From an uncultured Selenomonadales bacterium (GTDB lineage: Bacteria; Bacillota_C; Negativicutes; Selenomonadales; Selenomonadaceae): DNA of 5,108 bases. The translations under genes were made by a program, and so were the position numbers. How positions within the stretch are numbered: the stretch's first letter is position 1; each line of letters opens with the position of its first letter. Positions 1 through 5,108 of the stretch are shown here, piece after piece. Below the pieces are notes generated by a model. The model searched no databases and was not told the origin of the DNA. It saw only the letters and a program-made list of their open reading frames with translations. Location: contig CAMYWI010000129.1 of the NCBI GenBank assembly GCA_947302675.1, positions 1 to 5,108 on the forward strand, in the 5' to 3' direction.

Positions 1-839
1 TCGCCGCCATTGATTGTCGAGTTTGAGCCGTTGTTGGAAATTGAGTCGTTGCCCGCGCCGACCTCTATTTTGACTGATTCGCCCCAGCTAGAAATGGTAT
101 TGACACCTTCGCCAGCATTGATTGTCGAGTTAGCTCCGCTGTTTTCAATGGAGTCATTGCCCGCGCCGCCGTCGATTGATACTGAATTGCCGTAGCTTTT
201 AATAATGTCGTCGCCCGCGCCGCCGCTGAGTGTCGAATTGGAACCGGTGTTTTCGATAGTATCCTTACCTTCGCCACCGACGATTGAGACGTTCTCGCCA
301 ACGTTGTTATGAATGCTATCGTCGCCAGAGCCGCCGTTTATCGTGACATTGGAACCGCCGTTGTTATAAATTTGGTCATCGCCTTTGCCCGCGTCGATTG
401 TGACCGAGTCGCCGCCGCCAGAATACATTCCGTTCCAAATAGTGTCGTTACCTTCGCCCGCATTGATTGAAACGTTGTTGCCGCCTTCATAGACGTGATT
501 GTAAATGAAATCGCCACCGTCGCCGGCATTGATTGTGACTTGCGAGCCGTTGTTTTCAATGGTATCGTAACCGTCTTCGCTAACGATTGAGACATTGGAA
601 CCAGTATTTGAAATGGAATCGTTGCTATCATCCGCGTCGATTGTGACTTGCGAGCCGCTGTTTTCAATGGTATCGTTGCCGTAATCCGCGTAGATTTTGA
701 CTGAGTCGCCGCTGTTGTAAATGTAGTCGTCGCAGTCGCCCGCGTCGATTGTGACTTGCGAGCCGCTATTGTGAATGACATCGTCGCCGTCGCCCGTGTA
801 GATTTTGACGTTGGAGAAAGTGTTATTGATTGAGTCGGC
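1..839 (-). repeat. Repeat block C (at least 14 RTX-like units, continues past window)
   Basis: Residues about 492-770. At least 14 units of 18-23 residues, beginning after G-T-D-D (488-491). The first part has several degraded loops (DAGDCDD, YADYGND, DADDSND, VSEDGYD); later units return to canonical forms (NGGSGDD, VGGEGKD, SGGAGDD, DGGAGND). Alternate units resemble each other more than neighbours do, giving a 36-residue (108-bp) higher-order repeat. An example is the NST motif recurring every 36 residues near the left edge. Confidence 0.85.
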
Positions 840-2312
840 ATCGTCCGTGCCATTGATAGTCGGCTCGATATAAATTTCATTACCGACAATGTTAAGAGTA
901 GAAAGGCTCGCCGCGTCGCTTAGGACAATCCAACCGTCGCCGACAAAAATTACCACATCGGAGTTGCTAACCAAAGTCGAGTAACTGCCGATGCCGTCGT
1001 CGATTGTCAAGGTCGAAGTCGCGTTAAACCCGCTGATAGTATCCTTGCCGTCGCCCGTGTGATATTCAAAGGTAACTTTCTTGGCCTCGTTGGAAATGTT
1101 ATCGTCACCTTCGCCGCCCGCAATCGTGACGTTTTTGGCGTCTTTCCCGTTGGAAATGACATCGTTGCCCGCGCCGCCGTTAATGGAGACTTTCGAGCCG
1201 CTGTTTGAAATATTGTCGGAGCCTTCACCGCCATCTACTGTGACGCTTTCGCCCACGTTGGAAATTTGATCGTTGCCTGCGCCACCATAAATCAAGTTGT
1301 CTGTACCACCGCTGAAAATTGTATCGTCATCAGCTCCGCCGTCTATCGTGACCTCGTTGGCGTACCAATTTTGAATGGAATCATTACCCGCGCCACCACT
1401 TAATGAAGATTTATGGCTAGCTGAGCTGTTACCGATATTATCGTTGCCATTGTCACCGCTTATTATGACTTCTGAACCCCAGTTATTAATGTCATCATCA
1501 CCATCTCCGCCGTTTATCGTCGCGCCACTAGAATGACTATAACCATTAAGAATCGAATCGTCGCCGTCACCGGCATTGATTAAAACGTTGTTTCCTTCAT
1601 TACCGATAGTGTCGTCGCCGTCACCGGCATTGATTGTTGCATTGTCCAGGACATTGATTATTTCGTCGTCGTCGTCCGTGCCGTCGACAATTACCTCATT
1701 GACAACTTCGGTTCCGATAATTTCAATCGCGCCGTTTATTGTGATTGAGCTGTTGTCGACCAGAGCGATAATCTCGGAGCCGCTTGAGACTGTGGAGTAA
1801 GTGCCCGTGCCGTCGCCGATTTGAAGGCTTGAACTTTCGTTATAAACATAAATAACATCGTTGCCGTCGCCCGCGTTATAGACGAAAAGATTATTGTCGC
1901 CGTTTAGCGTAACATCGTCGTCGCCCGCTCCACCATTAATTGTGACGTTGGCGGAATAATCGGAGGAGATAAAATCATCGCCGTCGCCGCCGTTGATTGA
2001 AACGTTGGAACCGTTGTTGGTAATGTGATCATTGCCGTCGCCACCATTGATTGTTACGTTGAAACCGTTGTTTGAAATGTCATCATTGCCTTCGTCGCCG
2101 TTGATTGAAGTTCTTTCACCGGAGTTGATAATACGATCATTGCCCTCGTTGCCGTTAATTGTGCTGTTGGAACCTGTGTTTTCAACTTGATCATCGCCGC
2201 CGAATGCTTCTACCACGACACCTTCGTCAAAATTATAGAGGGTGTCGTTGTCTTCCGTGCCGCTCTTCAAAGTGTCGTAAAAGCGTTGTAGCTCGAAAAT
2301 AAATTTGTTCAT
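1..2312 (-). CDS. RTX-like Asn/Gly/Asp-rich tandem-repeat protein, C-terminus beyond window
   Basis: One frame stays open from an ATG at 2312 to the left edge: 770 codons plus two bases, with no stop and no end in view. The start follows AAGGAGG (2321-2327) with 8-nt spacing. Residues 1-11 read MNKFIFELQRF; there is no charged-then-hydrophobic signal peptide and no membrane segment. From about residue 38 the protein is built of 18-residue units. Each has one half like the RTX nonapeptide (I-N-G-G-x-G-N/D-D) and one half of the type I-x-N-x-G-S-N-V-T. Repeat blocks cover about residues 38-134, 216-411 and 492-770, separated by two related linkers (142-215, 412-491). Composition is strongly acidic and polar, with a single Cys (C527). 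The GGxGxD loops are known calcium ligands in beta-roll proteins, so a secreted or surface beta-roll protein is inferred. No enzymatic or adhesin domain is visible. The C-terminus, where a type I secretion signal could lie, is missing. Function unknown. Confidence 0.9.
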   Translation of the reverse strand, partial: MNKFIFELQRFYDTLKSGTEDNDTLYNFDEGVVVEAFGGDDQVENTGSNSTINGNEGNDRIINSGERTSINGDEGNDDISNNGFNVTINGGDGNDHITNNGSNVSINGGDGDDFISSDYSANVTINGGAGDDDVTLNGDNNLFVYNAGDGNDVIYVYNESSSLQIGDGTGTYSTVSSGSEIIALVDNSSITINGAIEIIGTEVVNEVIVDGTDDDDEIINVLDNATINAGDGDDTIGNEGNNVLINAGDGDDSILNGYSHSSGATINGGDGDDDINNWGSEVIISGDNGNDNIGNSSASHKSSLSGGAGNDSIQNWYANEVTIDGGADDDTIFSGGTDNLIYGGAGNDQISNVGESVTVDGGEGSDNISNSGSKVSINGGAGNDVISNGKDAKNVTIAGGEGDDNISNEAKKVTFEYHTGDGKDTISGFNATSTLTIDDGIGSYSTLVSNSDVVIFVGDGWIVLSDAASLSTLNIVGNEIYIEPTINGTDDADSINNTFSNVKIYTGDGDDVIHNSGSQVTIDAGDCDDYIYNSGDSVKIYADYGNDTIENSGSQVTIDADDSNDSISNTGSNVSIVSEDGYDTIENNGSQVTINAGDGGDFIYNHVYEGGNNVSINAGEGNDTIWNGMYSGGGDSVTIDAGKGDDQIYNNGGSNVTINGGSGDDSIHNNVGENVSIVGGEGKDTIENTGSNSTLSGGAGDDIIKSYGNSVSIDGGAGNDSIENSGANSTINAGEGVNTISSWGESVKIEVGAGNDSISNNGSNSTINGG
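840..1079 (-). other. Linker module 2 between repeat blocks B and C
   Basis: Residues 412-491, similar to linker module 1. It opens with F-E-Y-H-T-G-D-G-K-D, followed by ISGFNATSTLTI, G-S-Y-S-T (442-446), a hydrophobic strand DVVIFVGDG (452-460), IVLSDAASLS (462-471), L-N-I-V-G and the closing N-G-T-D-D (487-491). The paired V/I strands and the SYST and GTDD signatures match module 1 in order. Together they divide the protein into three repeat-block/linker cassettes. Confidence 0.7.
1080..1667 (-). repeat. Repeat block B (about 10 RTX-like units)
   Basis: Residues about 216-411. Ten units of 18-21 residues, with loop cores such as NAGDGDD, NGGDGDD, SGGAGND, YGGAGND, DGGEGSD and AGGEGDD. Extra residues, when present, always fall in the Asn-rich half (for example NGYSHSSGA and NGKDAKNV), while the GGxGxD loop keeps its length. 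The last loop (HTGDGKD, 418-424) runs into linker module 2. Confidence 0.85.
1668..1889 (-). other. Linker module 1 between repeat blocks A and B
   Basis: Residues 142-215 break the repeat pattern. The order of motifs is F-V-Y-N-A-G-D-G-N-D, a Y-S-T segment (172-174), a hydrophobic strand (EIIALV, 180-185), a second strand with ITING (190-194), an I-I-G-T turn and the closing motif D-G-T-D-D (210-214). The same order recurs in linker module 2, so this is a repeated, presumably beta-rich, spacer domain and not random divergence of the repeats. Its function is unknown; it could cap one beta-roll and start the next. Confidence 0.7.
1911..2201 (-). repeat. Repeat block A (5-6 RTX-like 18-residue units)
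   Basis: Residues about 38-134 of the repeat protein. After a first degenerate loop (GGDDQ), five units follow with a period of 18 residues (54 bp), the last being 19. Loop cores are NGNEGND, NGDEGND, NGGDGND, NGGDGDD and NGGAGDD. The block is preceded by the motif G-T-E-D at residues 18-21, which has counterparts before blocks B and C. Confidence 0.85.
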
Positions 2313-2320
2313 GTCGAATT

Positions 2321-2327
2321 CCTCCTT
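2321..2327 (-). promoter_or_regulatory. Shine-Dalgarno of the repeat-protein gene
   Basis: Minus strand AAGGAGG, 8 nt before the ATG at 2312. It is a near-perfect complement to the 16S rRNA 3' end and fixes the start codon. An A5T5 tract (about 2329-2338) lies just upstream. Confidence 0.85.
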
Positions 2328-2363
2328 GAAAAATTTTTAAGTGACTTTTTTTTTTCTAGTTTC

Positions 2364-2391
2364 ATTATATTTTTTCGTGTCAATAAGTCAA
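2364..2391 (-). promoter_or_regulatory. Sigma-A-type promoter of the repeat-protein gene
   Basis: On the minus strand, TTGACT (2386-2391) and TATAAT (2364-2369) are separated by 16 nt, an A-rich spacer preceding a perfect -10. Predicted transcription start is near 2357, giving a leader of about 45 nt before the ATG. An inverted repeat overlaps the -35 box. Confidence 0.7.
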
Positions 2392-2398
2392 CGACTTA
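2384..2398. promoter_or_regulatory. Inverted repeat overlapping the -35 box, possible operator
   Basis: TAAGTC-AAC-GACTTA, 6-bp perfect arms around a 3-nt centre. It covers the whole -35 element of the repeat-protein promoter and sits about 40 bp upstream of the birA -35. Placement suits a repressor site, but no regulator is identified. The arms do not match the GTTAAC-type BirA operator known from Bacillota. Confidence 0.35.
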
Positions 2399-2435
2399 AC
2401 AAAATTTTAATCCGTTGCAAGCGGGGCAAAATCGA

Positions 2436-2464
2436 TTGAAATATAAACGTTGCTGTGCTAAAAT
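2436..2464 (+). promoter_or_regulatory. Sigma-A-type extended -10 promoter of birA
   Basis: TTGAAA (2436-2441), 17-nt spacer, TAAAAT (2459-2464), with an upstream TG one base before the -10 (TGC-TAAAAT), an extended -10. The predicted start near 2471 gives a short leader of about 14 nt that contains only the ribosome binding site. Confidence 0.7.
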
Positions 2465-2484
2465 TTTTTGCGAGGTGACTGAAT

Positions 2485-3453
2485 ATGCGAATGACGATAG
2501 TTGAAATGTTGAAAAAAGCGGGCGAAGATTTTATATCGGGAGAGAGCATCGCTGGCGAACTTGGAATTTCGCGCACCGCCGTCTGGAAACATATTCAAAA
2601 ACTTCGTGAGCACGGCTACCAAATTATCAGCCGTGAGAGACGCGGTTACCAACTCAAGGACGCGCCCGACCTTCTTTTGCCGAGCGAAATTCAAATCGGA
2701 CTCAACACGCAGATTATTGGCAAGGAAATGAAATATTTTCCGTCCGTCGACTCGACTAATCGCGTTGCAAAGGCTCTGGCGTATCACGGCGCGGAGGAAG
2801 GTACGATTGTCGTCGCCGAAGAACAGGATAGCGGCAAAGGTCGTCTCGACAGAAATTTTTATTCGCCGCGCGGCAAGGGCATTTGGTTTTCGGTAATCCT
2901 TCGCCCGAAAATTTTACCGCACGACGCGCCAAAATTTACGTTAATGGCGGCGGTGGCAGTCGCGGAGGCAATGGCGCGTTTCAACCTCAAAGCCGAAATA
3001 AAATGGCCAAATGACATTATGTTTGACGGGCGAAAACTCGTCGGCATTTTGACGGAGATAACGGGCGAGCTTGCCAGGATAACTTATATGGTCATCGGCA
3101 TTGGAATTAACGTCAACATGAGTCGTGAAGATTTTCCCGAAGAACTTCAAAGCGTGGCGGCGTCGCTTGCCGAAATGAACGGCGAAGATTTATCGCGCGT
3201 TGAACTTTTCCGCGCAGTGCTCGAAGAGTTCGACAAACTTTATCGCGAAGTCAGCGCGTCGGGTTTTGACAAGATCATTGAACGCTGGAAGAAATATAAC
3301 GTGACGCTCGGCAAAAATGTTCGCGTGATTTCGGCGGGTGACGGCGAGAGTTTCACGGGCAAGGCGATTGACTTGGACGAGGACGGCGCACTTGTCGTTG
3401 AGACTGCGCAAGGTCGACGAACTGTTTATGCCGGCGACGTTTCTATCAGATAA
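2485..3453 (+). CDS. birA: Bifunctional biotin-[acetyl-CoA carboxylase] ligase / biotin repressor BirA
   Basis: A 322-residue cytoplasmic protein, usual length for two-domain BirA. The family makes biotinyl-5'-AMP from biotin and ATP and transfers biotin to a lysine of biotin-dependent carboxylases; the N-terminal domain lets it repress biotin genes. Residues about 3-58 form a winged helix-turn-helix (SGESIAGELGISRTAVWKHI, 18-37). Catalytic signatures follow: S90-T91-N92, the adenylate loop G117-K-G-R-L-D-R123, K173-W-P-N-D177 with the conserved lysine, GRKLVGI (182-188) and GIGIN (205-209). The last 45 or so residues fit the small SH3-like C-terminal domain. The loop GKGRLDR departs from the common GRGRxGR form, with Asp in place of the second Gly, but keeps the flanking basic residues. 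The start at 2485 is chosen because GAGGTGA (2472-2478) lies 6 nt upstream; ATG 2491 is less well spaced. It has its own promoter, is divergent from the repeat gene and ends in a hairpin terminator. Confidence 0.95.
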   Translation: MRMTIVEMLKKAGEDFISGESIAGELGISRTAVWKHIQKLREHGYQIISRERRGYQLKDAPDLLLPSEIQIGLNTQIIGKEMKYFPSVDSTNRVAKALAYHGAEEGTIVVAEEQDSGKGRLDRNFYSPRGKGIWFSVILRPKILPHDAPKFTLMAAVAVAEAMARFNLKAEIKWPNDIMFDGRKLVGILTEITGELARITYMVIGIGINVNMSREDFPEELQSVAASLAEMNGEDLSRVELFRAVLEEFDKLYREVSASGFDKIIERWKKYNVTLGKNVRVISAGDGESFTGKAIDLDEDGALVVETAQGRRTVYAGDVSIR

Positions 3454-3462
3454 AAGAAAACA

Positions 3463-3497
3463 CCCTCAACCCGCGCGGGCGAGGGATTTTTTTTTTT
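3463..3497. terminator. Intrinsic terminator between convergent birA and yfcE, probably bidirectional
   Basis: Outer arms CCCTC (3463-3467) and GAGGG (3481-3485) enclose the self-complementary CCCGCGCGGG (3470-3479), followed by eleven T (3487-3497). It lies 10 nt after the birA stop. Read on the minus strand the hairpin is followed by TGTTTTCTTTTA, which could also terminate yfcE, whose stop is at 3510-3512. Confidence 0.85.
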
Positions 3498-3509
3498 GCA
3501 ATGTTAAGT

Positions 3510-4079
3510 TCAGAAGTCCAAACTCATGAGGACTTCGCCCGAATCAAGGTCGAAGATTTGAATTTTGTCATCGGTGATAGTCGCGACACTTGTCTTTTTA
3601 TCTGCGCGGTTGCTCAAGTAAGGCGAGACGGTTCCGGGATTGAGGAAAATCGTATCGCCGCGCTTTTCCAAAACCGTCGTGTGAATGTGACCCGTGATAA
3701 AAATATCGGCGTGCAAGTGAGCCGCCATTTTATCTTTGTCGGCGTCGGTCGGCAACATGTGCCCGTGATTGATGACAATGCGCTTGCCGCCCGCATAAAT
3801 CTGCGAGTACGACGACAACACCGGCACTTCCAAAACCAACTGGTCAACTTCCGAATCACCGTTGCCGCGAGCTATCACGAACGGAATTTTCGAGCCGTTA
3901 ATCAAATTCGCCAAAGCTTTTGGATTGTAATCGTCGCCCTTGTAATTAGGATTGTTCGGACCGTGATAGAGCACGTCGCCCGCGTGAGCAATTACTTCCG
4001 CGTCGTAAAAAAATTTCTCCACAGCCCGCGCAACCCGGTCAACGTAGCCGTGCGAGTCGGAAAGAACTCCAATCTTCAT
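3510..4079 (-). CDS. yfcE: YfcE/MJ0936-family metallophosphodiesterase
   Basis: A 189-residue soluble calcineurin-like phosphoesterase of the YfcE group. Characterised members are metal-dependent phosphodiesterases active on artificial substrates; the physiological substrate is not settled. Metal-site motifs appear in order: D8-S-H10-G, G34-D35-V-L-Y-H39-G, R71-G-N73-G-D75, H105-G-H107 and G130-H131-I-H133, followed by N147-P-G. The stretch G-D-V-L-x-H-G-P with an inserted loop and then RGN-x-DSEVDQ closely resembles E. coli YfcE, which is why I use that symbol. The start is ATG at 4079, preceded by GGAGGGAG (4088-4095); an upstream in-frame TTG (4095-4097) lies inside this ribosome binding site and is an unlikely start. 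The gene is convergent with birA, divergent from rny and monocistronic. There is no signal peptide. Confidence 0.92.
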   Translation of the reverse strand: MKIGVLSDSHGYVDRVARAVEKFFYDAEVIAHAGDVLYHGPNNPNYKGDDYNPKALANLINGSKIPFVIARGNGDSEVDQLVLEVPVLSSYSQIYAGGKRIVINHGHMLPTDADKDKMAAHLHADIFITGHIHTTVLEKRGDTIFLNPGTVSPYLSNRADKKTSVATITDDKIQIFDLDSGEVLMSLDF

Positions 4080-4106
4080 TAAAAACTCTCCCTCCAATTT
4101 TTTTTG

Positions 4107-4135
4107 ATTATAAAACCTTTGGCGAACGTCGGCAA
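4107..4135 (-). promoter_or_regulatory. Sigma-A-type promoter of yfcE
   Basis: Minus strand TTGCCG (4130-4135), 17-nt spacer, perfect TATAAT (4107-4112). Predicted start near 4100, about 20 nt before the ATG and just upstream of the GGAGGGAG ribosome binding site. Confidence 0.6.
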
Positions 4136-4163
4136 GAAAATTTTTGGCGGGGGCGTTAATCGT

Positions 4164-4192
4164 TTGACATATTCCCTGCCAATCTATAAAAT
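4164..4192 (+). promoter_or_regulatory. Sigma-A-type promoter of rny
   Basis: Consensus TTGACA (4164-4169), 17-nt spacer, TAAAAT (4187-4192) within TATAAAAT. Predicted start near 4199, leaving a leader of about 24 nt to the GTG at 4223. It is the best promoter match in the window and is back-to-back with the yfcE promoter. Confidence 0.75.
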
Positions 4193-4215
4193 ATCGTGGT
4201 ATTCAGGAAAAAAAT

Positions 4216-4226
4216 TTAGGGGGTGA
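4216..4226 (+). promoter_or_regulatory. Shine-Dalgarno-like element overlapping the apparent rny start
   Basis: TTAGGGGGTGA resembles the ideal AAGGAGGTGA complement of 16S rRNA. The only canonical in-frame start, GTG at 4223, lies inside it; an in-frame TAG at 4217-4219 excludes any earlier start. Normal spacing from this element would point to about 4229-4235, where only GTT and ATC codons stand in frame. Confidence 0.55.
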
Positions 4227-5108
4227 GTGTTATCGCTATCACTATCGCAGCAGTCATTATCGCAATAATTCTCGGCGCGGTCGGCGGCTACACGGCACGT
4301 AAAAAAACTGCCGAAAAACAAATCGGCACGGCGGAAGACGAGGCGCGGCGCATTGTCGAAGAGGCGCGAGAAAAATCTAATGCAGAAAAAAAAGAAGCCA
4401 TCCTTGAAGCTAAAGAAGAAATTCATAGAATGCGGCAGGATCTCGACCGCGATACCAAAGAAAGACGCAACGAGCTTTCGCGGCAGGAGCGGCGTGTTGT
4501 TCAGAAGGAAGAAAATCTCGACAAGAAATTGGATTCGCTGGAAAAAAAGGAAGTTCTTCTGAGTAAAAAAGAGACAAGGCTTAACGAGTCGCAGGCGCGG
4601 CTTGACGCAATGCAGGAAAAAGAAGACGCCGAACTTGCACGCATTGCCGAGCTTAGCCGAGACGAGGCGCGAACAATTTTGATGAGCGAAGTCGAGGAAG
4701 GTCTCAAGCACGACAAGGCAGTTAAAATCAAGGAGTACGAGTCGCAAATACGCGACGAGGCAGACAAAAAGGCGCGTGACATTCTAAGCACGGCAATTCA
4801 ACGTTGTGCGGCAGATCACGTGACGGAGACAACGGTATCAGTCGTTGCACTTCCAAGCGACGACATGAAGGGAAGAATTATCGGGCGCGAAGGTAGAAAT
4901 ATCCGCACACTCGAAACGGCGACGGGCATTGATTTAATTATCGATGACACGCCCGAAGCGGTCATCTTATCGGGCTTTGATCCTGTTAAAAGAGAAATCG
5001 CCCGCGTGGCACTTGAAAGGTTAATTGCCGACGGACGAATTCACCCCGCGCGGATTGAGGAAATGGTCGAGAAGGCAACGCGCGAAGTCGATAGCCGCAT
5101 GAAAGAGG
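4223..5108 (+). CDS. rny: Ribonuclease Y, N-terminal part (cut by window edge)
   Basis: About 295 codons are visible of a family usually near 510-520 residues. RNase Y is a membrane-anchored endoribonuclease that starts mRNA decay in many Bacillota. With the GTG start, residues 3-22 form one hydrophobic membrane anchor ([18 protein letters not shown]), followed by a long charged coiled coil (about 25-190). Then comes [17 protein letters not shown] and the KH RNA-binding domain with G217-R-I-I-G-R-E-G-R-N226, the GxxG loop being G221-R-E-G224. [20 protein letters not shown] and [15 protein letters not shown] follow as in B. subtilis Rny. The HD nuclease domain lies beyond the window, so catalytic residues cannot be checked. 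It has its own consensus promoter. The exact start codon is uncertain because of the overlapping ribosome binding site. Confidence 0.93.
   Translation, partial: MSVIAITIAAVIIAIILGAVGGYTARKKTAEKQIGTAEDEARRIVEEAREKSNAEKKEAILEAKEEIHRMRQDLDRDTKERRNELSRQERRVVQKEENLDKKLDSLEKKEVLLSKKETRLNESQARLDAMQEKEDAELARIAELSRDEARTILMSEVEEGLKHDKAVKIKEYESQIRDEADKKARDILSTAIQRCAADHVTETTVSVVALPSDDMKGRIIGREGRNIRTLETATGIDLIIDDTPEAVILSGFDPVKREIARVALERLIADGRIHPARIEEMVEKATREVDSRMKE

Noticed and set aside
338..889. A 183-codon Ser/Thr/Ala/Arg-rich frame on the minus strand, and similar frames at 65-301 and 1007-1234
   Set aside because: They are out-of-frame readings of the repeat protein. The repeated codons (GAC GGC GAC, ACA ATC AAT) keep alternative frames open and repetitive. 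The true frame has the strong ribosome binding site, a promoter and a recognisable repeat family.
1..2201. Regular short DNA repeats resembling a CRISPR array or minisatellite
   Set aside because: Repeats are contiguous 54-bp units in a continuous open frame, with no identical direct repeats separated by unique spacers and no cas genes.
2376..2412. A BirA operator in the birA upstream region (CTTAACAA resembles the right half GTTAACAA)
   Set aside because: No matching TTGTTAAC half-site lies at the expected distance; a single degenerate half-site in AT-rich DNA is not enough.
2313..2484. Possible riboswitch or small RNA in the divergent intergenic region
   Set aside because: Predicted leaders are only about 45 nt and 14 nt, with no conserved aptamer-like structure visible; promoters and the short dyad account for the region.
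2458..2787. Minus-strand frame of 109 codons overlapping the 5' end of birA, and smaller ones at 2388-2576, 2859-3047, 2941-3150 and 3190-3411
   Set aside because: All are antisense to well-supported birA and show no ribosome binding site or family resemblance.
3501..4082. A 193-codon plus-strand open frame opposite yfcE
   Set aside because: It lies antisense to a gene with all metallophosphoesterase motifs, starts within the post-terminator region without a ribosome binding site, and has no recognisable features.
4080..4097. Upstream TTG start extending yfcE by six residues
   Set aside because: The extension would be encoded by the ribosome binding site itself (GGAGGGAG). The family normally begins at the M-K-I strand leading to D-S-H-G.
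4184..4747. A 187-codon minus-strand frame rich in Phe, and a 96-codon Ser-rich one at 4501-4791
   Set aside because: Both are antisense shadows of the Lys/Glu-rich coiled coil of RNase Y; AAA and GAA codons read as TTT and TTC on the other strand.

Overview
The window carries four protein genes and no RNA genes. Strong Shine-Dalgarno sites, sigma-A-type promoters, RNase Y and a two-domain BirA point to a Bacillota (Firmicutes) genome. The N-terminal FELQRF peptide and the Asn/Gly/Asp-rich repeats of the first gene recall proteins I associate with Negativicutes/Selenomonadaceae. That family-level placement is from memory and tentative.

Layout. Positions 1-2312 (minus strand) are a single open frame of 770 codons running off the left edge. 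It encodes a very repetitive, acidic, RTX-like protein: about 30 repeats of 18 residues in three blocks, separated by two related non-repeat linker modules. A 172-base divergent intergenic region (2313-2484) holds one promoter for this gene and one for birA. birA (2485-3453, plus) encodes the biotin-protein ligase/repressor. It converges on yfcE (3510-4079, minus), a YfcE/MJ0936-type metallophosphodiesterase, and a GC-rich hairpin with T-rich flanks on both sides lies between them. A second divergent intergenic region (4080-4222) holds promoters for yfcE and for rny. rny (from about 4223, plus) encodes RNase Y and is cut by the right edge before its HD catalytic domain.

The four genes do not form an operon. 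Each has its own recognisable promoter, and no shared pathway is evident. birA (biotin metabolism), yfcE (phosphodiester hydrolysis) and rny (mRNA decay) are housekeeping genes. The repeat gene is the accessory element and the only part with unusual biology: a probable beta-roll with calcium-type loops on one face only, modular organisation, a 108-bp higher-order DNA repeat, and no classical signal peptide. I see no CRISPR array, insertion sequence, toxin-antitoxin pair or recognisable defence system.
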